A stretch of 42,149 bases of DNA from Halobacteriovoraceae bacterium (GCA_018646195.1 JABGVH010000207.1:1-42149); one strand, 5' to 3'. Numbered from the stretch's first letter, positions 33,752 through 42,149 are shown. Notes: generated by a model from the sequence alone, not told the origin. Program-made: numbers and translations.

Positions 33752-34303
33752 ATGAAAAGCACCTTTATAGGACTACTATGTCTAGTCTCTTTTAATCTTT
33801 CGGCCAAAGTCTCATTGCGGCTTGGCGCCCTGGTTCCTTTTGCCAGCGACGAAATTACAAATTACCAAATTGAATCTGTTCGTGCCGACGTCGGCGCCAG
33901 TACAGACGTCTCACCATCAATTGCTTGGAAAGGCTGTTACGCTGAAAAAGTAGATACCGGTCAAGGTTTTCCTTACCGCTTCAATTACGTACCAATGAAC
34001 GCCAACCGTTCTATTCCTTTCACTATTGAAGGCCAAACTATTGTCTTAGAAGATTTTGAGGCGCTTAGAAAAGCAGCTAAGAAAGAAGTTAAAAAAGAGG
34101 CGCGTTTCTATTGTAAGAAAGAAACGACAGTCAGTATTGTTTTCAAAGTTAGTTTTAATGAAAGCGAAACAGCGACTGCTTCTTTTACTCTAAGTAAAAA
34201 TAGAAAAGGTTATTTTATCGAGAAGCCTTACGGTAAGCAGTACCTAAAAGATGGCGCTATTGATTTTGTCCATACGCCGGGTCTAGATGACTTGTTTGAA
34301 TAA
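33752..34303 (+). CDS. Hypothetical secreted protein
   Basis: 183 residues; signal peptide MKSTFIGLLCLVSFNLSA. The mature part is beta-rich with two Cys (WKGCYAEK, RFYCKKE) that may pair, and ends in an acidic tail (PGLDDLFE). No family recognised. It has its own promoter. Its last 47 bases overlap, in opposite sense, the end of the GIY-YIG gene. Confidence 0.7.
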   Translation: MKSTFIGLLCLVSFNLSAKVSLRLGALVPFASDEITNYQIESVRADVGASTDVSPSIAWKGCYAEKVDTGQGFPYRFNYVPMNANRSIPFTIEGQTIVLEDFEALRKAAKKEVKKEARFYCKKETTVSIVFKVSFNESETATASFTLSKNRKGYFIEKPYGKQYLKDGAIDFVHTPGLDDLFE

Positions 34304-34547
34304 GCACTAATTTTTCCGCACGAGATAACTTTTTGATCGCCGCCTCCCTTATGGAGGCGCTCGATCGATCGGCATGCTCTTCAACAAAACGAATCGCTTT
34401 TGGTTGCCTTTTTCCCTTAAAGAACTTAGCCCCCTTGGGAGTGCCGTGTTCTAAAAAACGCCGGGCAAGGTCCGTGGTGATGCCGCAGTAGAGCTGGCCG
34501 GTGGTGGCCTCGATCAGGTAAACCACCCACCCTTTAGTTCCTGACAA
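34257..34547 (-). CDS. GIY-YIG nuclease-domain protein (YhbQ-like)
   Basis: 96 residues from the TTG at 34547, which gives MSGTKGWVVYLIEA, the usual family N-terminus; an upstream TTG at 34589 adds 14 residues not seen in relatives. GIY-YIG elements: VVYLIEATTGQLYCGITTDL, the catalytic Arg in LARRFLEH and the probable metal-binding Glu in IREAAIKKL. Small single-domain members of this UPF0213 group have poorly defined nuclease roles. It is the last gene of the alkC-ade-chaN unit, overlapping the chaN-like end by 14 bases. Its 3' end overlaps the opposing 183-aa gene by 47 bases. Confidence 0.85.
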   Translation of the reverse strand: MSGTKGWVVYLIEATTGQLYCGITTDLARRFLEHGTPKGAKFFKGKRQPKAIRFVEEHADRSSASIREAAIKKLSRAEKLVLIQTSHLDPAYGQNQ

Positions 34548-35397
34548 AGTAGATATAGTCGGCGAAGATGCCGTAGAGATCGTGGCCAAACATAATCATG
34601 CGCATACTTCCGACAGACATTTCCCTAGCATCGACAATCTTAATGCTGGTCACCTTTCCCAATAAATTGCGGGCCTGGACAACCACCCCATCATTATAAT
34701 CTGAATGGAATTGGCCCACTAACAGAAAGTTCAAATCAGTTTTACTATGCTTTGCAAAGCTATAGGCCATCACGGCGTCGGCGTAAGATTGCGCCTCAAA
34801 ATAGCGAGGCAGTTCATCTTCCCCCACATGCCCGCCCATGGCGATATCAAAGCGTTCGAAGTAGTGATCGCCCCCAAGTACATAATTGGCGGGAATTTTT
34901 TCAGGGTCTAGCGCGCCTATCCCCTCCTTAGTAATAATCGCCTTCCACTGTCTAGGAGCGTTGGTGCCAATGATTCGACCACCCAGCTCTTTAGCCGCTC
35001 TAAAAGAATGCAAGTAAGGAGTATTCTGTTCTGGTTTTCTAGAGCCCGGGAAGAGCTTTCTAAGCAAAGTCCCCTCACTTAAAATTCCAGCATTAAAAAG
35101 AGAAACATGAGTGTCGATGCTGACTTGATCGGTGTAGTTTAAAAACTCCCAGCCAACTGTGAATTCTCTTTGGCGACTCTTGGCAGTCACAATCTTACGG
35201 ATCAACTTTCCCTGATACTCCTGAATAATCGGCGTGTAGTGAGTTTCCCCTAGTACATAAAGTCCTGAGTCTGGAAGCTGCTGGTAAAAGGCCTCTTCTG
35301 TCAGCGAGCGATCGTTGACCGCATCGTAGATCAGATCCAGGGCAAAAACCTGAGGGGTAAGAAGAATAAGAATTAAACTAAGGCCTAATTTTTTCAT
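34534..35397 (-). CDS. ChaN-family (Tiki-like) secreted protein
   Basis: 287 residues; signal peptide MKKLGLSLILILLTPQVFA. The core matches ChaN, a haem-binding protein of the EreA/ChaN/Tiki fold: YVLGETHYTPIIQEYQ near the start (G-E-x-H), TVGWEFLNYTDQ, GTNAPR and FLLVGQFHSDYNDGVV near the end. Campylobacter ChaN is an iron-regulated haem-binding lipoprotein; no lipobox is visible here. It overlaps ade by 4 bases (ATGA), which indicates coupling, though an exported protein inside a DNA-base metabolism operon is unexpected. Confidence 0.82.
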   Translation of the reverse strand: MKKLGLSLILILLTPQVFALDLIYDAVNDRSLTEEAFYQQLPDSGLYVLGETHYTPIIQEYQGKLIRKIVTAKSRQREFTVGWEFLNYTDQVSIDTHVSLFNAGILSEGTLLRKLFPGSRKPEQNTPYLHSFRAAKELGGRIIGTNAPRQWKAIITKEGIGALDPEKIPANYVLGGDHYFERFDIAMGGHVGEDELPRYFEAQSYADAVMAYSFAKHSKTDLNFLLVGQFHSDYNDGVVVQARNLLGKVTSIKIVDAREMSVGSMRMIMFGHDLYGIFADYIYFVRN

Positions 35398-37148
35398 ACT
35401 CGCAGCTCCGTAAATTTGAATTGGGAAACATCAACCAATCCCTTATCTGTAATTTTTAAATTGGGTATAACTGGAAGCGCTAAGAAGGCCATTTGTAAAA
35501 AAGGCTCCTCTAATACCACTCCCAATCTCTTAAACTCTCTTTTTAAAATTGTAATATTTTCGGTGATCTTCTCTCCGGGCTCGGCGGTCATAATGCCGGC
35601 GATCGGCAACGGCAAGAGCGCCCGCACTTCCTTTTTACAAGTAATACTAAAACCACCGCCGGACTCAATAAGAGTATTCAGCGCCAGAGCCATATCATCC
35701 TCATTGGTGCCAATGACAATTAGATTGTGACTATCGTGGGCGACACTGGAAGCAATCGCCCCTTCCCGAAGCCCCAAGCCCTTAACCAGCCCAAGTGCCG
35801 GTGCTTGGTTCTTGCCATAGCGCTCAAAGACCGCGATCTTTAAAACATCTTCTTCAACAAAGGCCCCATTGGCATATTCAATTTTCAAATGATTGGTGAT
35901 AATTTCTTCTGGAATTATTCCAATCACATTATAAGTGCCATCCGTTAGATCAAAATTAAACTCACTGGTCTTAACGACTTCTCGCAAAATAGAATTTTCA
36001 AGCGGCGGGTGGGACAGCTGGAATTTTTCGGCCATATTTTTCTCAAGCTCGAGAGACCCGACCTCCTTACCCTTAATATAAACCGCGTCTATCCCCACTT
36101 GTTCCACATCATTCAATAAAATAAAATCGGCCTGTTTGCCTGGGGCAATTAAACCCAAACGCTTCAATCCAAAATGTTTGGCGGCGGAAAAGCTACTCAG
36201 GCGGTAGGCGACATGGGGTGCCAATCCATTGTCATTAATCAGCTTCTTGACCATAAAATTTATATGCCCCTCGTGGTGAATCTCAAAAGGATTGCGGTCA
36301 TCAGTGCAAAGAAAACACTGGGGGGAATTGAACTCACTCACCAGAGGCGCTAGGGTATCTAAATTCTTAGCAACCGAGCCTTCGCGAATAATCAGCGCCA
36401 TGCCCTTTTCTAATTTCTCTCGCCCTTCCTCTGCTCCCACTGTCTCGTGGCAATTTTGAATGCCGGCGGCGATATAGGCATTCAGCTCCTTACCCCTCAC
36501 CATCGGGCAATGGCCATCGACATTCAAGTCCTCAAAGGCCTCTAACTTATCCAAGACTTCATCATCGCCATTAATCACGCCGGGAAAATTCATCATCTCA
36601 GCAAGTCCTAAGACATTCTTATGCTGCTTAATCTTTTTCATCTGCTCGAGGGGGAAGTCCCCACCATTAGTTTCAAAGCCAGGCAATGAAGGGATGCAAG
36701 AACTGGCCTGGACAAATAAATTCTGGGTCATCTCCTCACTACAACGAAGAAACCAATTAAAACCCTTGGCCCCCAAGACATTAGTAATTTCGTGGGGATC
36801 GCAAATGGCCGTGGTGGTTCCTAGAGGAAGAGTCAGGCGCTCAAACTCAAAAGGCTGAGTCAGTGAAGACTCAATATGAAGATGGCCGTCAATAAAGCCC
36901 GGCACCACTACAGCACCCTTACCATCGACAACCCGAGTACCACCGGCCTCCAAATATTCCAGTCCAACCCCAGCGATGGTCTTGCCACAAATCGCTAAAC
37001 AACTGTCCTTCTCTCCCCCATTAACCAAGTCGAGAATGCGAATATTTTTGACCAAAAGATCTGGCCGGGTTTCACCCCGCGCCACTGCCAGCACACGCTT
37101 CAATTCGGCGCGCTCTAAATTCTGGCTATTTTTACTACCAATACTCAT
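35394..37148 (-). CDS. ade: Adenine deaminase
   Basis: Converts adenine to hypoxanthine and ammonia in purine salvage. The 584 residues match the two-domain Ade/adenine deaminase family of amidohydrolases. Metal site GFIDGHLHIESS (H-x-H), CDPHEITNVLG, DGHCPMVRG, the GIQNCHETV block and the TDDRNPFEIHHEGH segment are all present. The C-terminal half contains the conserved VAHDSHNLIVIGTNEDDMA region. AlkC lies 2 bp upstream on the same strand and the chaN-like gene overlaps by 4 bases downstream. Confidence 0.95.
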   Translation of the reverse strand: MSIGSKNSQNLERAELKRVLAVARGETRPDLLVKNIRILDLVNGGEKDSCLAICGKTIAGVGLEYLEAGGTRVVDGKGAVVVPGFIDGHLHIESSLTQPFEFERLTLPLGTTTAICDPHEITNVLGAKGFNWFLRCSEEMTQNLFVQASSCIPSLPGFETNGGDFPLEQMKKIKQHKNVLGLAEMMNFPGVINGDDEVLDKLEAFEDLNVDGHCPMVRGKELNAYIAAGIQNCHETVGAEEGREKLEKGMALIIREGSVAKNLDTLAPLVSEFNSPQCFLCTDDRNPFEIHHEGHINFMVKKLINDNGLAPHVAYRLSSFSAAKHFGLKRLGLIAPGKQADFILLNDVEQVGIDAVYIKGKEVGSLELEKNMAEKFQLSHPPLENSILREVVKTSEFNFDLTDGTYNVIGIIPEEIITNHLKIEYANGAFVEEDVLKIAVFERYGKNQAPALGLVKGLGLREGAIASSVAHDSHNLIVIGTNEDDMALALNTLIESGGGFSITCKKEVRALLPLPIAGIMTAEPGEKITENITILKREFKRLGVVLEEPFLQMAFLALPVIPNLKITDKGLVDVSQFKFTELRV

Positions 37149-37150
37149 CT

Positions 37151-38230
37151 TTAAACCAATTCGAACTTACGTTTTGCGAATTCCTTTCCATTTATATAAA
37201 AGCTAATATATTGCATCCCGGGATAATAAGTCCGGGTCGAAATTTTCCTAAAAGAATGCCTCTTCTTAAAGCGACTAGTACCGGGCTCGAACTTGCGCTC
37301 GGTAATCTTAAATAACTTCTCTGAATGACTGCCGTTGGCGCGCAAAAAATAAATGGCGTACTCAAGTCTTATCTTTGAATTCTTCTTAACAGAAAAATCA
37401 AATTTAAAATTGAGTTCATCCCCCATCTTCACCGTCGACTTATCCACCGCGATCCTAGAAGTCTTCAAACCTACCGGCGTCTTCAAACCAAATAGCGACA
37501 AGGCCTTGGGATGACCGGCCTTTAACAAAGTCCTATGGGCGTGCTTAACCAGCCAATCAGTGTCGGCATTTTTCCCGTACCACTTCTTACCCAACGCCAA
37601 CGTCACCTCGGGATTATCCTTGGCGATATCATTCAAATTATTGGCGACACTTCGCCGGACATAAAGACTGGAATCACCTTTCAAATTTTCTAAGATAGGA
37701 AGTATCGCCGTCGGGTCCAACTTAAACTCTGGCAGGGCACAGGCCCAAGGTAAACGGGGACGGCATCCTTCCGACGCCAACCTACGGTGATGCTCATTCT
37801 TACTCTTGCTCCACTCCAGCATTTTAGCCATCATCATCTTCGAGTCAGAAATAATAAAAGGCCTGACTGCAAACTCCGAAGAGGAATAACAAGTCAGCTT
37901 CTCTAAAGCATCAATCGAACGCTTCCAATCCTTATCGGCCATGCCGTAGACCTCAACAAAGTCCGGAAAGAACATGCCCTCAAAGCCACCGTACTCAGGG
38001 GCCACCTTAAGCAATAGGCCTAAGGCCTCAGAATATTTTTCAGGAAGATGAGCGCGAAGCGACTCTGTAATATGACGCATTCGGCCTTTTAACTCCAAAG
38101 CATCCCATTCCCCATTAAATACCGACTTAGAAAAAGCGCTACTAGAGAATTTCGGGTAAACCCGAACTAAATCACGTGCCAAACGGCTAATATAGGCCTT
38201 GTTATAGGCCTCTTTAAGGAGCTCTGCCAT
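37151..38230 (-). CDS. DNA alkylation repair protein, AlkC type
   Basis: 359 residues from the ATG at 38228-38230. The open frame continues upstream, but only through the antisense of a tRNA gene. The HEAT-like helical repeats carry the AlkC signature RRLASEGCRPRLPWACALPE followed by YVRRSVANNLNDIAKDNP. AlkC is a monofunctional glycosylase removing 3-methyladenine and 3-methylcytosine from DNA. The last ~105 residues form the Ig-like domain typical of one AlkC group (from about TSRIAVDKSTVKMGDELNF on). It leads the operon alkC-ade-chaN-like-GIY-YIG. No Shine-Dalgarno is evident. Confidence 0.88.
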   Translation of the reverse strand: MAELLKEAYNKAYISRLARDLVRVYPKFSSSAFSKSVFNGEWDALELKGRMRHITESLRAHLPEKYSEALGLLLKVAPEYGGFEGMFFPDFVEVYGMADKDWKRSIDALEKLTCYSSSEFAVRPFIISDSKMMMAKMLEWSKSKNEHHRRLASEGCRPRLPWACALPEFKLDPTAILPILENLKGDSSLYVRRSVANNLNDIAKDNPEVTLALGKKWYGKNADTDWLVKHAHRTLLKAGHPKALSLFGLKTPVGLKTSRIAVDKSTVKMGDELNFKFDFSVKKNSKIRLEYAIYFLRANGSHSEKLFKITERKFEPGTSRFKKRHSFRKISTRTYYPGMQYISFYINGKEFAKRKFELV

Positions 38231-38304
38231 AGAGAGACACGCTACTATGGAATGGACAAAATTGTCACCCTCCCGTAGTATCTGGGCCCAGTAAGAAAAT
38301 CGAT

Positions 38305-38381
<77 letters not shown>

Positions 38382-38481
38382 TTTTTTCTACAACTCAATC
38401 CTAAAAATTAAAAAACTCACTTCGATTGTGGTCCTAACTTCTTTGTTCTATTCTAAGACCAATTAAGAAAGGAGCCCTAAC

Positions 38482-39243
38482 GTGCTTGTTGTTGTATCCC
38501 CGGCCAAGAGACTAGATTTTGAAGTGCCCGCGCCGACTAAGAGTTTTACTCAGCTGAGTGAGCTCGAGAGATCGAAGCGGCTGATTCGTGAGCTTAAAAA
38601 GTGTGATGCTAAAAAGATTTCTTCTTTAATGAATCTGAGCGACGCCCTGACCGAGCTCAATATTAAAAGATACAAAGAATTTAAGACTCCCTTTAATTTA
38701 AAAAATGCCAAGCAAGCGGTATTTGCTTTTAAAGGTGATACCTATGTCGGGTTAGATGCAGAGACCATGAAAGAAAGTGATCTTAAGTACGCGCAAGATC
38801 ACCTGCGCATTCTCTCCGGTCTCTACGGATTGATCTCGCCACTCGATCTGATCCAGCCGTATCGACTTGAGATGGGAACTAAGTTTGCTTGCGATGGTAG
38901 CAAGAATCTCTATGAGTACTGGGGAGAAACCATCACTGGGAAACTTAACTCTCTGCTGGCAAAGGAAAAGGTTTTAGTTAACTTGGCCAGTAAGGAATAC
39001 TTCGGTGCGGTTAATTTAAAAGAACTCGATGCCAAAGTAATTATCCCGTCCTTCAGAGAAAAGAAGGGGGATGAGTACAAGATGGTGGGCTTCTTCGCCA
39101 AGAAGGCCCGTGGAATGATGTCCCGCTACATAATAGACAACCGCATTGAAGCGCCAGAAGACCTGCTCAAATTTGATATTGATGGCTACAAGTACAACAA
39201 ATCGCTCTCTAGCGACCTCGAGCCGGCTTTTACACGTGGCTAA
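38482..39243 (+). CDS. yaaA: Peroxide stress protein YaaA
   Basis: 253 residues from a GTG (38482) preceded by AGGAG. The whole length matches the YaaA/DUF328 family: start VVVSPAKRLDFE, the RYKEFKTPFN segment, AVFAFKGDTYVGLDA, HLRILSGLYGLISPLDLIQPYRLEMGTK, LVNLASKEYFGAV and the final DGYKYN. In E. coli YaaA is induced by OxyR and lowers free iron during peroxide stress, and the fold binds DNA. No OxyR site is obvious here. Confidence 0.95.
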   Translation: MLVVVSPAKRLDFEVPAPTKSFTQLSELERSKRLIRELKKCDAKKISSLMNLSDALTELNIKRYKEFKTPFNLKNAKQAVFAFKGDTYVGLDAETMKESDLKYAQDHLRILSGLYGLISPLDLIQPYRLEMGTKFACDGSKNLYEYWGETITGKLNSLLAKEKVLVNLASKEYFGAVNLKELDAKVIIPSFREKKGDEYKMVGFFAKKARGMMSRYIIDNRIEAPEDLLKFDIDGYKYNKSLSSDLEPAFTRG

Positions 39244-39300
39244 TGGTGTGGAATAAGATAGGCTAGGCTAGATCTAAGTTTTAAACTCCTGAGAGGATTT

Positions 39301-39792
39301 ATGAGTAATCAAGATACAGAAAAGGTTTTTTCGATTGGGGCTCAAGTTCTATCGGCAGATTTTGGAGTCGGCACGGTTGCCGCCATCGAAAAACTGCAAG
39401 AGGACGGAGACGACTTTTACGTAGTCCAGTACAAGAACGAAAAAACTAAGAATTACTTCCCTACCATTGGAAATAAAAATATCCGCCAGATTTCTTCTAA
39501 GAGTCAATTTGAAGAAGTAATGAAAATATTAAAGAGTGACCAGCCCAAGAGAAAATTTCCAACTAGAAAGGAAAGGCTGGCCTACTTTGATCGCCCTCTC
39601 GATAAAAGCAATATTGAAAGTATTGTCGTAAGAATAAATGAATTCCATACGGTAGGTGGCGACCTCAATCCAAAAGAGCAGAAAACCCTCGATCGCTTAA
39701 TCGATACTTTGAGATTAGAGTGTTTGATTATTTTTGAATTCACTCAAAAGGCCAGTAAGGAATATATTTCAGGATTCCTTACTAAAGAGTAA
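39301..39792 (+). CDS. CarD/CdnL-family protein
   Basis: 163 residues; GAGAGG precedes the ATG. The N-terminal ~60 residues are a CarD_TRCF-type Tudor-like domain (FSIGAQVLSADFGVGTVAAIE, FYVVQYKNEKTKNYFP), which in known members binds the RNA polymerase beta lobe. The C-terminal ~95 residues are helical, like the CarD C-terminal domain that stabilises open promoter complexes. It is cytoplasmic. It may be a growth-rate or stress regulator of rRNA promoters, as in myxobacteria and mycobacteria, or a paralogue with a narrower job. Confidence 0.78.
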   Translation: MSNQDTEKVFSIGAQVLSADFGVGTVAAIEKLQEDGDDFYVVQYKNEKTKNYFPTIGNKNIRQISSKSQFEEVMKILKSDQPKRKFPTRKERLAYFDRPLDKSNIESIVVRINEFHTVGGDLNPKEQKTLDRLIDTLRLECLIIFEFTQKASKEYISGFLTKE

Positions 39793-39831
39793 ATCTATTT
39801 ACAGAGATAACCACCAAAACAGCTGGAACTT

Positions 39832-40236
39832 ATGAAAACACTACTCGCCCTTACCCTGCTTTTTACTTCGACCCTGGCATTTGCCGGAAATTCAAAGACC
39901 ATCACAGGACTAGTCAAGCTCGACAAGAAATTGGCCAGTAAGCTAACAAGTTCCTCAGTGCTCTATATCTTCGCTAAAAAAATCGGACACCGAGGACCAC
40001 CTGCCGCGGTTTTAAAAGTACCCAGTCCTAAATTTCCTCATAAGTTTTCACTAAGCGCCAAGAACGCCATGTTCCCCGGAACACCTTTTGACGGGCCCTT
40101 TAAGTTGACCGCCAGGCTCACTACAAATGGTGACGTGATGGAAAAGGCCGGCAGCTACCAGGGAATTCTCTCTCCAAAAAATGGCATTGCGGTTGGTACT
40201 ACCAAGAACAAAATTCTGATCGATACCCCTCGCTAA
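39832..40236 (+). CDS. Stand-alone CcmI/CycH C-terminal-type Ig domain, secreted
   Basis: 134 residues; signal peptide MKTLLALTLLFTSTLAFAG. The mature part aligns by eye with the last domain of the cytochrome c maturation protein CcmI/CycH. There is a GLVKLDKKLASKLTSSSVLYIFAKK segment, then PPAAVLKVPSPKFPHKFSL, the AMFPGT turn and ARLTTNGD. In CcmI this domain is fused to TPRs; here it is a free periplasmic protein. It may bind apocytochrome or serve another role. Its TAA overlaps the opposing stop by 4 bases. Confidence 0.7.
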   Translation: MKTLLALTLLFTSTLAFAGNSKTITGLVKLDKKLASKLTSSSVLYIFAKKIGHRGPPAAVLKVPSPKFPHKFSLSAKNAMFPGTPFDGPFKLTARLTTNGDVMEKAGSYQGILSPKNGIAVGTTKNKILIDTPR

Positions 40237-40970
40237 AAAGACAGGGAATTAATTTCAGTTAAAAATTTTACTCTGAACACAAGAAGCGTCAGAGAGATTA
40301 GAAATAACAATCCGTAAGAGATCCAGTAAGTTTTTGTTTTGCGTGGGAACTTGGCAAAGACCACTCCCAGTATTAGAACCGTGGCGAATTGTGAAAAGGC
40401 CATGGAGTTTATCAGTCCCCAGAAGGGAAAAAGTACGAAGGAGAAGACCAAGACTCCTAGGCAAGTTCCCAGGTAGTCGACGGTTAGGATTCGGGTTAGG
40501 AAATTTCCTTGCTTGGTGTCCTCGCCTTCAATCAGCTTTGAGAAGAGCGGCAGCTCGGAGCCAGAGAAGAGTCCGTTGAGGACGGTTAGAATAATTCCGA
40601 TGATGAAGGTGATTGGCAGGTAGTTGGTGCCGGAGTTCCTAAAGTGGGCGAAGAGCGACTCATTGAAGTACATAAGGAGTGAGACTCCCGGGTTGATCAC
40701 CAGCATTCCAATCAGGGCGTTGTAGATAATTATTTGGTCGACGTTTTCTTTTTTGAAGTTGATTCGATTAGCGAGAAAGGCCCCAAGTCCCATACTCATT
40801 AGATAAATTCCCGTGAAGAGACTGAAGACAAAGACTGAGTTGCTTAGGATGTAGGAGAGCGCCACGTTTAAGCACAGGTAGGTCACCATGTATTGGCAGG
40901 AGGTGACCAAGTTCAATCCGTAGAGACGGTTGAGGGAAATGCCGTTGATTTGTTTTAGCTTTTGGCTCAT
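40233..40970 (-). CDS. Multi-pass membrane protein like the N-terminal half of membrane-bound spermidine synthases
   Basis: 245 residues with seven or so hydrophobic helices (YMVTYLCLNVALSYILSNSV, FVFSLFTGIYLMSMGLGAFL, FIIGIILTVLNGLFSGSELP, VLVFSFVLFPFWGLINSMAF, and a last LLFLISLTLLVF). The phrases LFTGIYLMSMGLGAFLANR, GSELPLFSKL and VDYLGTCLGVLVF match the membrane domain fused to SpeE-like enzymes. Here it is a separate gene after one that already carries such an enzyme. It overlaps that gene by 4 bases (ATGA), and GGAGGGG lies inside the upstream coding end. Confidence 0.75.
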   Translation of the reverse strand: MSQKLKQINGISLNRLYGLNLVTSCQYMVTYLCLNVALSYILSNSVFVFSLFTGIYLMSMGLGAFLANRINFKKENVDQIIIYNALIGMLVINPGVSLLMYFNESLFAHFRNSGTNYLPITFIIGIILTVLNGLFSGSELPLFSKLIEGEDTKQGNFLTRILTVDYLGTCLGVLVFSFVLFPFWGLINSMAFSQFATVLILGVVFAKFPRKTKTYWISYGLLFLISLTLLVFRVKFLTEINSLSF

Positions 40971-42149
40971 CTAAAAATCCCCTCCAGCCAGTCTTCGAAG
41001 GATTGGCGCAGAATATGCGGATCGTAGAAGGAGATCGCCCGGGGTTTTCGCCCCAGCGGAAAAATTCTAGGGATGATGAAATCCATATTCATCGTCCAAG
41101 TCTTTTTGAGAGTGCTGTTATAAGTTTTTAGGAAGCTGTCGCGATTGCCTTGGTCTTTGAAGGCCAAAAATTGCGAGACCGGGTCGCCGACTAGGTTGGT
41201 GTCAAGCTTGGTGCCAAAGAGCAGTGAGACTTTGAGTAGCTTGGCGGTTTGAAAGAGGTCCGGTAGGTCGTCTTCGTCTCTTAGGGTGTCGTCTTGGAAA
41301 ACGATGACGCCTTTTTTGGTTAGGATTCTTTTGAGGTCGTTGCCAAATTGAATGGTGCCGATGCGCAGGTCGGCCAGGTTATTGGTGCCTGGAAAGTCGA
41401 TCAAGACCACATCGAATTTTTGATCGGTAGCGATGACCCATTTAAAGGCGTCGGAAAATTCCAGTTTCAGTTTGGGATTTTTGAGCCCGTTATTTGAGTT
41501 ATAGGCCATTAGCGGATTATTCTTGGTGAAGTTAACCCACTCAGGGTCGAGGTCGACCATGGTGATAGAATCTATTTCAGGGTACTGCAAGAGTTCCCGC
41601 GCCGGCAGTCCGTCTCCCCCTCCTAGGATCAGTACCTTCTTTGGTTTTTGAATCTTGACCACCGCTTCTACTAGGTAGCGGTGGTAGGCGTCGCTTTTGA
41701 CTCCCAAGAGATTCATAAATTGTAGATTGCCGTCTAGGTAGGCCGCCAAGTAGTAGTCGCTGGGGTGCTTGAGGATTTCAGCTTCCGTTTCATGGTCTTT
41801 TACTTCTTCGCCGTCGACTCTAGCGATATAGGTGGTGACTTCTTGATAGAAAGTTCTCTTAGTCGCCATCAGTTTAAAATTGAAGCGGTGCCCTTGTTGG
41901 AGCGAGGCATAGCGCTCAAGTAGGTCGGTTTCAATTTTCTGATACTGAGTCCAGAGAGTGGCGGTTAGGATCAGGCCGACAGTTAAAAGTATTTTTATAA
42001 GCGGTTTTTTATTTTTGAGTTTAAGGTAGAGCGCCAAGCAGATACCTAAATTGACCAAGGCGATGATGGAGGAGGTCTTAAGAGTTCCATAGCTTGGAAT
42101 CAGTAGCAGTACTAAAGTGATCGAAGCAAAGAGGCTGGCGAAGTAGTCA
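40967..42149 (-). CDS. Membrane-bound spermidine synthase-like aminopropyltransferase (N-terminus outside window)
   Basis: The frame is open to the right edge (DYFASLFASITLVLLLIPSY and then LVNLGICLALYL), so the gene continues beyond the window with membrane helices; the TTG at 42058 is internal. After a helix-rich part come the aminopropyltransferase motifs: YHRYLVEAVV, VLILGGGDGLPARELL (nucleotide site), ITMVDLDPEWV, DAFKWV, FDVVLIDFPG. SpeE transfers aminopropyl from decarboxylated S-adenosylmethionine to putrescine. Membrane versions have an N-terminal 7-helix domain of unknown role. The next gene, overlapping by 4 bases, encodes another membrane domain. Confidence 0.85.
   Translation of the reverse strand, partial: DYFASLFASITLVLLLIPSYGTLKTSSIIALVNLGICLALYLKLKNKKPLIKILLTVGLILTATLWTQYQKIETDLLERYASLQQGHRFNFKLMATKRTFYQEVTTYIARVDGEEVKDHETEAEILKHPSDYYLAAYLDGNLQFMNLLGVKSDAYHRYLVEAVVKIQKPKKVLILGGGDGLPARELLQYPEIDSITMVDLDPEWVNFTKNNPLMAYNSNNGLKNPKLKLEFSDAFKWVIATDQKFDVVLIDFPGTNNLADLRIGTIQFGNDLKRILTKKGVIVFQDDTLRDEDDLPDLFQTAKLLKVSLLFGTKLDTNLVGDPVSQFLAFKDQGNRDSFLKTYNSTLKKTWTMNMDFIIPRIFPLGRKPRAISFYDPHILRQSFEDWLEGIFR

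Overview
This 42 kb stretch is a bacterial chromosome segment at moderate GC with dense gene packing: convergent genes often share stop-codon bases, and many genes start with TTG or GTG. No phage, insertion sequence, CRISPR array or rRNA is visible. The mix of a glyoxylate shunt, many signal-peptide proteins without recognisable families, giant secreted proteins, a CarD-like factor and LysM/TPR/beta-barrel envelope genes suggests a Gram-negative member of Bdellovibrionota, possibly the Bacteriovoracia. That placement is an inference from gene content, not from a marker phylogeny.

Layout. 1-3640: fatty-acid/acetate carbon entry. An aceB-aceA operon (isocitrate lyase cut by the window edge) runs leftward, with a divergent RamB/ScfR-like regulator. 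Three 10-bp repeats spaced 17 bp lie between them. 3640-7250: small secreted or membrane unknowns around metG. 7249-17618: two giant secreted proteins (1456 and 1611 aa) flanking a 326-aa secreted protein, with a perfect FNR-type box in the divergent promoter region. 17773-19431: fadD. 19574-21933: a structured leader RNA with an intrinsic terminator, then a secreted metzincin-like protease, a tiny Cys-rich protein and a VOC-like protein. 21965-22074: a candidate free-standing small RNA on the minus strand. 22132-26076: a membrane protein, a pentapeptide-repeat protein, a cupin, a LysR regulator and a secreted VWA protein. 26130-32561: envelope cluster (TPR, LysM-TPR, two barrel-like proteins, a repeat lipoprotein). 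32563-34303: a YihY-type membrane protein and a small secreted protein. 34257-38230: a four-gene leftward operon alkC-ade-chaN-like-GIY-YIG. 38305-38381: tRNA-Pro(GGG). 38482-40236: yaaA, a CarD-like gene and a stand-alone CcmI/CycH-type Ig domain. 40233-42149: a two-gene leftward unit for a membrane-bound spermidine-synthase-like enzyme, cut by the right edge.

How the parts fit. FadD activates fatty acids to acyl-CoA; beta-oxidation (not in this window) would give acetyl-CoA; AceA and AceB would bypass the CO2-losing TCA steps; the regulator family is known to sense acyl-CoA or propionate/acetate status. This suits an organism that feeds on lipids of other cells, though predation is not shown here. 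The least explained parts are the giant secreted protein locus, the leader RNA before the protease and the ~109-nt orphan RNA.
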